Origin: Phanerodontia chrysosporium
Taxonomy: Eukaryota; Basidiomycota; Agaricomycetes; Polyporales; Phanerochaetaceae
NCBI GenBank assembly: GCA_001910725.1
Contig: MJGA01000017.1
Span: forward strand, 558,001-622,000
Length of the DNA stretch: 64,000 nt
Reading direction: 5' to 3'
Shown here: positions 1 through 11,800 of the stretch, one piece after another
Numbering within the stretch: position 1 is the stretch's first letter
How the letters are laid out: each line of letters starts with the position of its first letter
Translations under genes and position numbers: made by a program
The notes under the pieces: generated by a model
Told to the model about the DNA's origin: nothing
Seen by the model: only the letters and a program-made list of their open reading frames with translations
Databases searched by the model: none

Positions 1-648
1 GACCGCCATTCGCCGGGGGCGGGCTCCACGACGGTGCGCCGACGGGGGCATCGAGGCCGAGCCAGGCGGGCGAGGCACTGCGTTGGCCTCGGTCCATGGC
101 ACGCTGCCCGAGGGATCTGAGCCGATGTACGCCGCGGGCGGGTGCGGGAGGGAGTTGTAGAGGAGGGTGATGACCTTGTCGTTCGCCTCCTTTGCAAAGT
201 CGCCGTCCTGCGGGAGCTTGCAGAGCGCGCTGAGGAGGTCGACAAAGAAGCCGTTGCGATCGTCGATGGCGTCGGGGTGCTCGAGCACCTGGAAGGCCGA
301 TTCCTGCAGTCAAAGCGTTAGTGGTCGGTCGTCAGAAACGGGACACGCTTCACTCACTAGGACCTTGCGTGGTTCTGGACTAGGGGACCCTGCTTGATTT
401 GTGTCTGCAGCTTCTGCCAGAGAATGGACAGTGACGAGTGCGTCGCCTTGTCTGCGGCAGTCGGACCCGGTGGAGGAGCGGTCTGCTTTGGCTGCACTTG
501 ATACGAGTACTTGCCGTCCGGGGCCGTCGGGAGTGGCCTCTCTGCGAGCTCGACTACGTCTACCGCAGCCTAGATAGCAAGTGAGCAAGAGCACAGTGCA
601 TGGAGCAGGGAGGCGTACCAGGAACTTGGTTATAGCATCCTTGATCAT
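1..648 (-). CDS. Psi-producing fatty-acid oxygenase (linoleate diol synthase-like), 5' part only
   Basis: N-terminal part of a haem-peroxidase/P450 fatty-acid oxygenase that runs off the left edge. Exon 1 is 648-619 (starts M-I-K-D-A-I-T-K-F-L), exon 2 starts at 569 after a CTAG acceptor, and exon 3 runs from 303 to the edge. Exon 2 carries a PDGKYSY-like stretch and ILWQKLQTQIKQGP. Exon 3 carries the family-typical segments DAIDDRNGFF, LLSALCKLP and LLYNSLPHPPAAYIG that precede the peroxidase domain. Family members dioxygenate linoleic or oleic acid and make oxylipins that control sporulation; this is family knowledge, not seen here. The exon 2 donor near 360 does not keep frame with exon 3, so either a base is missing near 365 or the donor is unusual. 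The catalytic haem ligands lie outside the window. Confidence 0.65.
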
Positions 649-1772
649 GTTTTAGCGAGGTAGCCGGTCTCCCTGAAGCAAATCGGGGGCAAGATAGCAA
701 GGACAGGCGGGAGGCATGGATGGAGATTAAGTATGGGGCCGTGGCCTGACATGCGTCCTGGCATGCAGCATGGGAAGAGACGCTAGGGGGTGCTAGCGCT
801 GGCGAGGGAAGATGGGGCAATCAGAGAGAGAGCGCGACGGACCCTGGGCAAGACCGATGACAGGGCGACATCTCAGCCCGGACGTCTGTTTCACCCGACG
901 GTGCCTAGCCGTGCCTGCCTTGTGTTTCGCGCCATTTCGCGGAGTGCACGAGCCCTTGGCTGCTCAGGATGGCGGCGACTCGGCGGAGCGGTTGCGGCGC
1001 TAGACATGAAATCTTTGCACTATTTTGGTGCCAACTGTCAGTTGGCAGATGGCCTAGAAGGCTCCCGTGGGGTCGTCTGGATTACTCGAGGCAGTTCAGA
1101 CTGCAATTGAAAGATGGTGATGCGAATGAAGATGAGGCGGAGGTCTCGGACGGATGCCGCCGCAGTCCCACGCTCTTTCCACGTGGCAGTGCACCGCGCG
1201 ACGAGGCTCGAGAGCTCAAAGCGCACTGCAAACCGTCTTACCTCTCAAAGGCTCGTCGAAAGTCATGGCGCACAGCTTTTCTCGTGATGCTGAGCCTTTG
1301 TGGCTGCGCGCTGATGGGCCGATCGACGATGCACGGGTCGCCGGAAGCAGTTCTCAACGCCTTCACAAAGACAACCAGGCGCCCGAAGAGACGTGAAGGC
1401 ACCCCAGTCGCTCGCGTTGATATGGCAAGTCGTAGCGTGTTGCATGCAGGTGACGCCGGCATCGCGTACTGGTCGTATGTGGTACGTGGTCGACTGGTTA
1501 GGCACGAAGGTGTTGGCCACACGTCTTCTTCGCACCTCCAATTCAAGGTGGCGCACTGAGACTGTACAAAATGCTACGACAGTTTGCATGGCATTGAGTG
1601 TGGCGTACCCTCAAGGAGCTTCTCTCCCAGATTCGGCTCTAAGCGAACCAACATGGCAGGTGTCATCGAAGCCCCGCTGTTTCCGTGACCCGTCCAGGGT
1701 TCCCATATATACAGCTCGACTGCTAGCTGAGCTCGCTTGTGTGCACCCCACATCCCACCGACTGTGCTCTCG
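649..1772. other. Intergenic region between divergent genes
   Basis: About 1.1 kb between the divergent starts of the oxygenase (-) and DUF2235 (+) genes. I see no supported gene. Short overlapping ORFs on both strands show no domain and no splice continuity. It presumably holds both promoters. Confidence 0.6.
1705..1711 (+). promoter_or_regulatory. TATA-like box of the DUF2235 gene
   Basis: An ATATATA stretch lies about 65 bases before the proposed ATG at 1773, in the spacing seen for the other genes of this window. Confidence 0.4.
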
Positions 1773-3635
1773 ATGCCATCCTCGACGTCCGACGCAGAAA
1801 ACCCGTTCACGAACACGCTCACAGGTTCGCCGCCTACTTCTCCGACTGACGGCGCTCCGGTCGCTCAACCGGCAACCCTGACGGCTTCTCCGTCGTGCAT
1901 TCCGCCCACTCACCCCGCCCGGACCCTCGTGTTGTGCTTCGATGGCACAGGCGACCAGTTCGACGCGGATGTAAGCATATAGCGCCGCCCCTACCTCCCA
2001 GCTGAAGACGTCATACCTTTCAGAACTCGAACGTGGTGCAGTTCTTCTCGATGCTGAAAAAGGACGACAGGAAACAACAGATGGTGTACTATCAGGTGCG
2101 CACACTTGACTCTTCACTGAGTCGACGCCCAGACTAAACTCTCTGCAGGCGGGAATCGGAACCTACGTCACGCCCCAAGTCGCTACACCCTTGACAGCCA
2201 AGATTTCCAAGACCTTGGATGAAGCAATTGCTTGGAACTTGCACGCACATGTGATGGGTGCGCAAGCCTACACTCCGCCAACCTAGCTAACATCGGATGC
2301 CGCAGGCGGATATGAATTCCTCATGCAAAATTGTACGCATATAGTCACGGCCTTCCGCGACGTTGGCGCTAACTACGTCTTTAGACGAGGCTGGAGACAA
2401 AATCTGCATCTTTGGCTTCTCTCGAGGTGCATATACAGCTCGCGCGCTCGCGGGCATGATCCACAAAGTCGGTCTCCTTCCGACTTGCAACCATCAGCAG
2501 GTGCCATTCGCGTACAAGATGTACACAGACACGTCGACGACTGGCTGGGCCCAAAGCACCGCGTTCAAGAAGGCCTTTTCGATGGACGTAGACATCGAAT
2601 TCATCGGCGTCTGGGACACCGTTTGCTCGGTCGGACTTGTCTCGCGCCGTCTTCCGTTCACGACTAGCAACACCGCTGTCAAGACGTTCCGCCATGCAGT
2701 TAGTCTCGACGAGAGACGCGCCAAGTTCAAGGCAAATCTCTTCAACTGGCCGGATGAAAGGGAGAAGCAGCTGGGCACCCAACCCGGCGACATGCCTAAA
2801 GCGGGCCAAGAGGAAGACGTCATTCTTCAGCCTGCCACCCATGGACGATGCCTGAGAAGACAATAGAAACCAAGGGCGACAAGCGGAAGGGAAGCTCGGT
2901 TTTGTCGCGGTTTTCGAACATGTCGCGGAAAAACTCCGTGAACGACCGGCAGCGCCAGAAGGAGATGGAGCGCCAGTTCTCCCAGCAGGAGCGGAGCGCG
3001 CTGGAGACGGACGTCCTCGAGGTGTGGTTCTCGGGATGCCACTGCGGTGCGTGCGCAACCCTGCCCAGCTCCCGCCGCGCCACCTCACGCGTCTCGCAGA
3101 CATCGGCGGCGGCTCCGTGTCGAACGACACGCGGCACAGCCTCGCACGCATCCCGCTGCGCTGGATGGTGCGCCAGTGCTTCCTCACGGACACCGGCATC
3201 CGCTTCCACACCGAGCTCCTGCGCGGGATCGGGCTCGACCCGGGCTCGCTGTACCCCGCCGTGCGCGCGCGCCCCGCGCCGCTGCGCTACACGCCCGGCG
3301 CGCCCGTGCCCGACGGCGCGTCCGGCGCGCCGCTCACCGAGGAGGAGGAGGACCTCGCGGACGCGCTCAGCCCGCTCTTCGACCAGCTGAGCCGCGCGCC
3401 CGCCTGGTGGGCGCTCGAGCTCGTCCCCATGCGCCACCGCGTGCAGCGCGCGGACGGCCGCTGGGAGACGGAGGTCTACGCGAACATGGGCCGCGCACGC
3501 GTCATCCCGCACCAGCAGGCGCACGCCGTGCACGTACACCGCACTGTCCAGATGCGCATCGAGGCGGAGCGCGCGTTGGGCCGCGTGTATGAGCCCAGGG
3601 CGCGGTTCGAGGTCGAGCCGACGTGGGTGGCGTAG
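1773..3635 (+). CDS. DUF2235 domain alpha/beta-hydrolase (Tle1-like phospholipase fold)
   Basis: Exons read as 1773-1970, 2024-2095, 2149-2257, 2306-2332, 2385-2818, 2860-3046 and 3100-3635. After a Ser/Thr/Pro-rich leader comes RTLVLCFDGTGDQFD, then GIGTYV and the nucleophile elbow IFGFSRGAYTARALAGM (GxSRG), then WDTVCSVG and DVLEVWFSGCHCDIGGGSV, all hallmarks of DUF2235. The fold is shared with bacterial Tle1 phospholipases, but the fungal substrates are unknown. An in-frame ATG also exists at 1737; 1773 was chosen for its spacing to the TATA-like box. The 41-nt intron at 2819-2859 is very short. It restores frame, but a sequencing indel in the same place is an alternative. The region 2860-3000 is a charged, low-complexity linker between the two halves of the domain. 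Confidence 0.82.
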
Positions 3636-4185
3636 TGAACGCTGGGTGTCGACCTTTTGAGCTTGCAGGCTATTTCTGACAGCGACTGCATGGTGTCTCT
3701 ATCGTATGAGGCGATTGCCGTGATGTCGTAGCGCATGATTCATGTTTGGTACTGTTCAACGAAGCTGCACCTCTCTGTGTCCGGAATCGTGCACGGCGTA
3801 TGTCGTCGTTATGCTTGTCGGGAACCAGATTTGACAAATGAGCTTGAGGCCTACGCAGGGGGACAGGACGTCGACGAGCATTTTCCTGAGAGGCTGAGAG
3901 CACCTCTGACGTCATCATAGCGGCCCATGTGTTAGGCCCGTAGAAGTTTCGACTTACTCTGTAACAGCAGTCTACTTATCATGACTTATGCCATAGACGC
4001 GTGAGTAAGATATGGTCCTTATACAGCTTACAGCTATAGCTTACTGCGAGTTGATATCGTTCTGCGCTCACCTCGTCCAATACCCTGGCTAGCGTCGACG
4101 CTCTTGAGTACAGCAACAAGCACAGGCACCGCACTGACAAATCAGCATGGCACGTCCTGTACGGTGAACCTCGCCCCGCCCAGAC
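3636..4185. other. Intergenic, nothing recognised
   Basis: About 550 bases between two + genes. It presumably holds the 3' end of the DUF2235 gene and the promoter of the MYND gene. No conserved element is visible. Confidence 0.5.
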
Positions 4186-5221
4186 ATGCAGACGGCGCCC
4201 TTCGAATGGGAGGCGTCCTGGGAGCGCGACTTCGCGCGGAGCGCATCCCCGCGTCGGGCAGCCTGTCGCTCATCATGCCCCCGAGCGAGGTGTCGGCCCT
4301 CGGGCTGGACGACGACGCCTACATGCAGCGCATGGACCACGAGGCGAAGGTGCTCACCGCAGACTCACGCAGCTTGCCGCGCAGCTCATGCACGACCTCG
4401 CGCCGCACTGGACGGCCGCGCCCGAGCGCGCGTGCGGCGCGAGTTCGCGCTCAGGGCCGTCCGCCACCGCATTTGGCGACGGGGCACGCCCGTCGAGATG
4501 GAGATCGAGCGCGGCTGGTGCCCCGAGTCGTCGCTCGTGCACCTCACGGCGAACGGCGGCGCGCGGGCTTCCTCGCGCTGTTGCGCGCGTTGCTCGTCCC
4601 GCAGGACGCGCTGGCATCGCCGCGCGCCTTCACGCCTTGCGTCCCGCCGCACCCCGCCATCGACCGGCTCCTGACGCTGTCCGCGAGCGAGGCCAGCACC
4701 CCTGCGTACAAGCTGCTCGCGCGCCAGATCCCACTGCCGGGGCGTCTTCCTTGCCCTGTCTGACGCGGGATGTCCTCCTCACATGGGTAGGCGTCCGCGC
4801 TCCTGCTTGCGGAATCTCGGGTGTCTGATCTGTACACAGTATTGCCAGACCGAGGGACTCACAAAGCCGAGATCGCTTGGAGCACTGTCCATGCGCCAGC
4901 ACACTGCAGGGCTGCCGCGAGACCACGCAAAGCTCACCCGCAAGGATTTCAAACAGTTCGGCAGCACTTTGCGTGTCTCGGAATGCAACTACTGCTTCAC
5001 ACCGGCCGGTCCTAGCCAGAAGCTTCAGGCGTGCAGTGCATGCCGGAAGGTTGACCGCGTAGTGTACTACTGCTCGACGTAAGTCTGTCTGGCACCTAAT
5101 GTCTTACAGCGCTGACCGATGCTACAGCGAGTGCCAGCAGAAGGCCTGGAAGCAGGGAAGGCCTCTCGCACACCGCGTCATCTGCGGCAAGCAGTTTGCA
5201 GATCGTGGAGTAGTTGCATAG
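4186..5221 (+). CDS. MYND zinc-finger protein, reading frame broken in several places
   Basis: The C-terminus is a clear MYND finger: C-NYC, then C-SAC, YYC and TECQQKAWKQG-x-H-x3-C. It is encoded by an exon ending at 5078 and the last exon 5128-5221, whose GTAAGT..CTACAG intron joins in frame. Upstream, protein-like segments occur in different frames without obvious introns: MQTAPFEWEASWERDF (4186), PPSEVSALGLDDDAYMQRMD (about 4280), FALRAVRHRIWRRGTPVEME (about 4450) and FLALLRALLVPQDAL (about 4570). The order and spacing match one continuous mushroom MYND protein. The frame jumps fit single-base indels in GC runs, so this is either a decayed gene or a gene with sequence errors. MYND domains bind proline-rich peptides, but the partner is unknown. 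The start was chosen as the first Met in the coding frame. Confidence 0.6.
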
Positions 5222-6666
5222 CACAGATAGTGTATGCATTGCTTGTAACCCTGGGAGTGGTCTCGGGAACGAAGCATTACGCTCGGAGCACAGAGCGGGC
5301 GTCACACGTGGCGCAGCGGATCACGACAAGCACGCGGATCAGTAATCTGGCTTGGTTGCTCAGTGCTCAGCACGCTCTCGGGCGAACGCTGTGGGTGTCG
5401 CGTTATACGGACAGCCTTTGGCGATACGGTATCGTCGCACAGCCTACTACTCTTGGATGTAGCAGGCAGGAGGAGCAACTGGCCGCTGTCAACTTCCTCC
5501 TAACCATGAACGCGGCATCAGAGCGTACGTCCAGCAAAACAAACCGCCAGGTCAGACAGGCATCGGACCCTGCTACGGGGCGGACAATAGCCACTATGCA
5601 GCAGAGCGTGCGCGCCCAAACGAACCGTCATCACCGATTTCGGTGAGTCGTCATCAAAGTCCCCGGCTTCGACCAAGCATATTTTTGTTGGCAGGGGCGG
5701 TCTCCACGACCACGCTTGCCAACACATCAGCGCACGGCGGCCACCATCGATCGCACGTGGCATGCACGACGCCCTGGGCAACGTCCCCGCGCAGGCGCCC
5801 CGTGGGGACGCGGCAGCCACCCAACCGACGCGGCACATGACCCACTGCACGCACCATTCGCGAACACATCATGCATCACCGGCACCCCACACGCCCCGCG
5901 TGCGCGCGCGCGCGCGCAGCCGTTGTGGCGCGAGCCGAGCCCCGTGTGCGCGGCGCAGTGGACACCTGTAGGTGCCGAGACACACGCGCACACACACGCG
6001 GACAGCGCGCGCACCCGCTGGGCCCTTGCACAGGCACCCCCGCGGGCGCGGCGAGGCGCGGCGAGGCGCGGCGCGTGCCAGCTGGAGTGGGCTGCTGGGG
6101 GGCGCGGATTGCCTGTTGCGCGCGCGGGCGCCCCCTTGGCGCGCGGGGCCCAGAGCCGCCTCGAGGCTCCCGCCAGCACGGCGGCCCCGCCGATGACGCC
6201 GCGCACGCGTCACACCGCGTGCGTTGCTGCCCTTGTAGGTCCGTACGTGCGTGATCGGCCGGGCGGCGTGTGTCGCGGCGGTGCGCTGCGAGTGCCGCCA
6301 GGAGTGGATGGGTTTCGTCGTGTTGGGTACCTCGTCGCAGGCCACGCAAAGCGTCCGTATTCCGAGTCAATGCTTTCCTCTCCACGAACGGGGAGTCCTA
6401 ACGGCGACCGCATCGCACGGCTCGGCGCAAGTAGGGAGTCGATTAATATTACAGCTACTGGTACACGGAGCGATGAGCAGCGGACAACAAAGAGTCTAGC
6501 GGTATCAGCGAGAACAGACAGCAAGTGCAGAGTCCAGGGGTATACAAAAGGCATGTATGTGCGATGCTTTTGGTCGTGTGCAAAGGGTATAACCTATCAG
6601 CACTGTCTATGAGGAAACAAGCATGCGAAACAAACAGAACGTCCATTGTAAAGGGAACACGGCGCC
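5222..6666. other. Intergenic with CG-repeat tract
   Basis: About 1.4 kb between the MYND gene and the 3' end of the F-box gene. It contains an alternating G/C tract near 5899-5918 and a short direct repeat of GGCGAGGCGC units near 6050-6075. The many overlapping ORFs are GC-driven and show no domain. Confidence 0.5.
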
Positions 6667-8846
6667 CTACTCGGCCTCGGGCGCGCGGCCGGCGATGAAC
6701 GGGCCCTCGCTCGGGAGCCGCTCGGGGCGGTTCCACGCACGCCACGTCCCGACGAAGCTGCGGCCGGCGACGACGTACCCGCGGAAGATGCTCACGCCGA
6801 GGTCGAGCTGCACGGGGACGCGCACGAGCGCGACGAGGCCGTCCCACGCGCGCACACGCCCGTAGTAGCGCCAGCGGTGCCACGCCTCGCTGTGCTGCGG
6901 GAGACTCTGCAAAGAAAGGAAAAAAGGGAAGATGCCCCGCTCAGCGAACCCGCTCGGTGCCGTCCCAGCCCCCGCACGCACCTCGCCCGTCAACACGACG
7001 TCCGTCACGCCCCCCTCACACGCCGCGCCCGCGCCGCCCCCGAGCGGCCCGTACAGCGCCGCTGCCTCCGCCGCCGCGACGCGCAGCATGCCTCGAGGTC
7101 CGCCGCGCCGAGCGCCGCGGGCACGACCTCCTCCTCGCTCGCGACGTCCTGCGCGAGGCCCGCGGGCGGGAAGTCGTGCATCGTCGTGCCCGCCGCCGGA
7201 TGCGCGCCGCGCGCGCGGCACGCGGCGCACGTGCGGGCGTCGTGCGTGCCCGCGCGGCCGCGGCGGTGCGTCGCGTACGTGTACACGCGCCCGTCGCGCG
7301 CGGTCGTGATCGTGAGCACGCCGTCGTGCTCGCTGAAGCTCGTGCCGGGCGGGAACCACGCGTTGAGGATGCCGTCGTCGCGGTGCCGGCCGTCGAGCAC
7401 CTGGCTCGCGCACGGCACCGCCGTGTGCGGCGCGATGCAGTGGTGCTCGCGCAGCCGGAACGAGATCGGGAGCGTCCACATCAGCGGCCGGCCCGCCACG
7501 TACTCTGGCCTGCGGACGCTGTCGAGGTAGTCGCGCGGACCGTGCATCTGGACCACGCGTCAGCGAGGGGTTGCGCTGCACGAACAGCCACCTACCATCA
7601 TGCGGCCTGCCCACTTCCCCGTCAGCGTCCCGAACGTGTACGCGGTGCGCCGCGGGGCGTCGGCGGCAAAGGGGTTCGCGCAGAAACGCAGCCGGTTCCA
7701 GTCATTGTCCCACGCGAGGCTCGGCGGCGGCTCGTCATCAGACAGGTCCCAGCTGCCCTTTGGCACGACCACCGCGGCCCTGTGGGTGTGGAACTTGCGG
7801 TAGTCGTCCTGCGTGGCGTGCACGCCGACGATGCCCTGGGCGAGCGCCGCGGCGCGGTCGGCCGGCACCGTGTCCGGGACGGAGGCGTCGACGTGCTCGA
7901 GTCGCGAAAAGTACAGCAGGGAGGCGTAGATGGCGACCGGCGGCGCGCGCAGGACCAGCTGCACGCCGCAATGCGTGCGTTCGACGAGCAGGCGCGAGTG
8001 CGGGTAGGCAGGATACGGGCCGTGCGGTGTCGCGAGGAGCGCAGGCGGGGCGTCGAGGGAGCCGGAGGCGAGGGGCAGCTGGAAGTAACAGTCGGGCGCG
8101 TGGAAGGGGGCGTACTTGAAGGGGGCCATGACGTACGGCCGGGTGATTTCCAGGAGCTCCCTGCGGGCCTCGGCAGTCTCCGTCTGCAGGGTCTCTGGAA
8201 CGCAGGATCAAAAAACGTGAAGATAGACGTGGCGGCCGCCCCCGTCGGCGCAGGCCGCGGAGACCCCGGAGGAGAGCAAAGACGCGTACGCACCACTGTC
8301 GGTCGTGCACCACAGCAGGTACAGCGCGAGCGCGTTGAGCGCGCTGTCGGCGGGCCACCCGCGGTGTGCGGCCGCGCCGTCGCGGAGCCGCTCGCGCACG
8401 AAACGGTCGACGAGGCGCGGCAGGCCGGCCCAGGTGAGCTGCGCGTAATTGCGGCCGTCGTTCTCGAGCAGCATGAGCGCCGCGGTCCAGAGGGCGTGCT
8501 CGAGGCCCGGTGCGGCGGGGTCGCCGGCGCGGATGCGCTTGAGGGCGGCGCAGTACACGCGGAGCTGGGCCGCGAGGGGCGTGCTGTACAGTGCGGCGCC
8601 GCTGAGGTGCCGTGCGGCGGCGCGGGTGTCGTACCTGGTGCGGAAGACGCGCGCATAGAGGTGGTTGTTGTGCGCAGGCGCGAGCAGCGCGTGGAGGTGC
8701 TGGCAGGTCTGGAGGAGCGCGAGGAGGTCGTCGAGGAGGCCGAGGGGCCGGGTGAGGGTGAGCTCGAGGGCGATGCTCTGGAGGACGTCGAGCGGGAGGC
8801 GGCAGAGGGGGGCGTGCTGGCGGACGGCGGGGAGGAGGAAGGGCAT
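6667..8846 (-). CDS. F-box protein of the polypore FRGYVV family
   Basis: Exons 8846-8294, 8194-7596, 7547-6982 and 6906-6667. The N-terminus has an F-box-like segment (APLCRLPLDVLQSIALEL then LLALLQTCQHLHALL). Later parts carry the conserved marks SLAWDNDWNRLRFCANPF, GRPLMWTLPISFRL, ILNAWFPPGTSFSEHDG and, at the C-terminus, VSIFRGYVVAGRSFVGTWR. F-box proteins recruit substrates to SCF ubiquitin ligases; the substrate is unknown. All three introns join in frame with normal donors (GTGCGT, GTAGGT, GTGCGT). Near 7088 the frame slips by one base inside exon 3 (GAGGCATG, where GAGGCCATG would keep frame), probably a missing C. The start is the first Met, 45 bases downstream of a TATATA box. Confidence 0.8.
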
Positions 8847-8890
8847 GAGGGGCGGGGCAGGGTCCAGCGAGGGATGCTGTCATGGAGGGC

Positions 8891-8896
8891 TATATA
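8891..8896 (-). promoter_or_regulatory. TATA box of the F-box gene
   Basis: TATATA on the minus strand, about 45 bases before the ATG at 8846. Confidence 0.45.
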
Positions 8897-11800
8897 GCGT
8901 GCAGGGAGCGGAGGCGGGCGAGGGCGAGGGCGAGGACCACAGTGCGGGTGTCGAGTGTCCTGTTTGGTGGGATGGGCAAGATTTGATGCTGGAAAAGGGA
9001 CCCACCATCGGAGCCGCTTCTGGCGACCCGTCTCTGCCGCTGTCTCGCACTCTCCTTGGCCGTCGACCGAGCGATTTGAAGCGACACCAAGAACGGAGGC
9101 AACATCCAGGGTCGCCCCCAGCCTCGCGCGCCTCCCACTATCGTACTTTTTCCGCATTTGGGCATCTCCTCTAAACCCCGTCTCTCTCCCACGCCCTCCC
9201 TCTCACGTTCACTTCGCTTCCTCCTCCTGTACCTGCATGTGTGTTCTGTGGGACCGTTCTATCACGCACACTGCTGCTCACGACCGTCCTTCGCGGGCCA
9301 GCCAGTCACCTACGCACGCGCACGCGCGCGCGCGCGGTCGCCCGCCCGCTGGCATGCCACCCTGCCACGGTGCTCTAAAGTTAGGATCGCCATGCCGTAC
9401 GTGCAGTGTCACTCCCCCTGCGCTGCCTCGCGTTAACCGCTTTTGTGTCCTGCTTCGGTTTCACTGGGACGGGATCTGGCCAGGCCGGTGCGACGGGCGG
9501 GCAGGTCACGCTCGTCGCCCGCGCCCGCCGTCGCGCGTCGCCTGACCCGGCTCAGTGCAGCAGGTCCCGCCCGAGGCCCTGTACCCCGGCCGCCGATCCG
9601 TGCGCGCCCGCCGCCGGCAGGCCAGCCCATGCGCCACGCCACAACAGCGAATCCAGGGTGTGCAGTGCGCGCGGCCTTCTCCCGGGGGTTCTCCGTTGCC
9701 CATGGAGACCGCGACCGCGCCCGGCGTGCGCGATCCGCGAGGGTTTTCTCCGGGCTCGCGCGTGACTGTACGTCGCTAGCGTAGCAGGGCCGGCGACGGG
9801 GGCGTCGAGGAACCTCCGCCGGGGCAGAGACGGTGTGTCAGCACGGCCGAGGCGCATGCGCGGGCGTCGAGGCCACGGCGGCGACGGCGTTATGGCACTA
9901 GGACGGGTATCCCGATCTCCAAAAGCGGCACAGGATCCCATCAACGTCCGGGCCATGGGCGACGCGGCGCGCGGCATCTCCCGGCGCGTCCGCGAACGCC
10001 GAGGGCAAGCCGAGCCCCGTGTCGCCCGCACGCTGCCATCCCCGTTTCCCTCGCATTCGCTCTTGCCGCTGGCCGTGGCCTGCGTTGTCCGCCGCGTCCA
10101 GCCCGCTCGCACGTCCCGTCTTCTCCTAATCCTTCCATTACGTGCTTCTGCGCAGCTGCCGTAACCCGCTCCCAGCAACGCCTCATTGTCCGCCGCCCGC
10201 GCGACCGGCCAGCTTCTCTGCGCACGAGTCTGATCCCCCGCCCCAGCTGACACTGCCGTGCTGTTCCTGGGATCGCACAACTGGCCCATTCAGTCCGCCA
10301 TCGCCTTCCATGACATCAGCACCCGCAACGGCATCGCGCACCAGAAGCGCACGCGGACGGCCTCCTGGCGTGCGAAAGCTGTGCACGCCCTTTCGGCGGC
10401 TGTCCGCACTGTCCGCCGTTATGCTTCGCGCAGGACTGGCTCTCTCGCATACGCTGCGCGGTACACAAAAGACAAATCATACGACATACACACCCGAATC
10501 GGTGCACACCGGAATTTCCAACCTGCACCTGCCGTCATCCCCTCCCTGGCGCGCCGGGGGTTTCGAAATGTGCGCAGGCCGTCCTGCAGCGGTAGGCGCC
10601 CGTCCGGAGAAGTGAACCGCCCTTCCCCTTTTCCTGCGCCCCGTGTTCCCACACGGCCCACGCACGCGCGTGTGCCACACAGACAAATGGCATCCGCCCC
10701 GGGCGCAACAGACGGCGACTTGGGCTCGCCAGCGCCCTCGCACACTGGGCCGCGCGCGGCTCCGCGACATCCGGGCAAGTGCACACACACACCGCGCGCG
10801 CGCGCGCTGCGGGGCCCTTATTACGTGCGCAACGTCCGCTCCCCCCGATTCGCGCGCCAGCCCCAATGATCGGCACACGCGCCTCTGCCGGCGATGCGCG
10901 TGCTCGTTCTCCCGGGGCCGTCGTCCCCGACGTTGCGCGTTTCCATGCGTCCGCTGCGTGCGGGGCGGCGGCGTGGGACGTTGCGCGGACGAACGGCGCG
11001 TCGTCGTCGCGCGCAGATCCGCGCTCCCTGCGCAGGCCGAGGCCGAGGCCGCGGGCGGGGGGCGGGGGAGCAGAACATAGGCACGGCCGTTGCGTCCTCT
11101 GCACAAGGCAGCGTCGCTGTGTCTGTGTTCCAGGCGGCGGAGCGAACGCGCGCGCGGCTGGCTCTCTCGCGTGTCTTCGCCGTGCGCACAGGCTTGCCGA
11201 AATACAAATGGCCCGCCCGCGAACGTGGGTTCGCGACGTGTGCGCGCGGACGCACCCGCACCAGACGGCCACACCGCGCCCTGTCTCCAACGGCACAGAC
11301 CTCGTCCACGCGGAAGAGACAAGACGTAAGTGCGCGTCCCTGGCGCCGCCCGTCGGCGACGGGGCCCGCCTCTGGGCGTGGCGGCGCGCGCGGCGCAGGA
11401 GCGTCGGCGTGCGCTGCGCGAGCCGTGCAGCGGCGCGCGCTCGCCGGCCGTGCGGCGGCAGGGGGGTGCTGCGTGCAAATGCGCGCGAGCGGTACGCCGC
11501 CTTGGCATCAGCGCGAGTGTGCGTCATGCATGACGCGCGCTGCCCTCGCCCGCCGGGGTGCGCACGACTGCGCAGCGCACAGATCCAGGGGGTGCGTGCG
11601 CGATCGCGGGTGCGCGTGTGCCCTACACTGGGCCTTTTCGCGCGGGCGTTGTTGCCGTCTCGCGCCACCCGCGGGACATTCGCCGCAGAGAGAGATCATG
11701 CGCCGCAGGGCGCGCGCAGCACGGCGTGCAGTGCAGAGCGCCGTCCCGTCCCGTCCGTCCCGCCTGCACTGGCATCAAAACGCCACAACGCATGTCCGGG

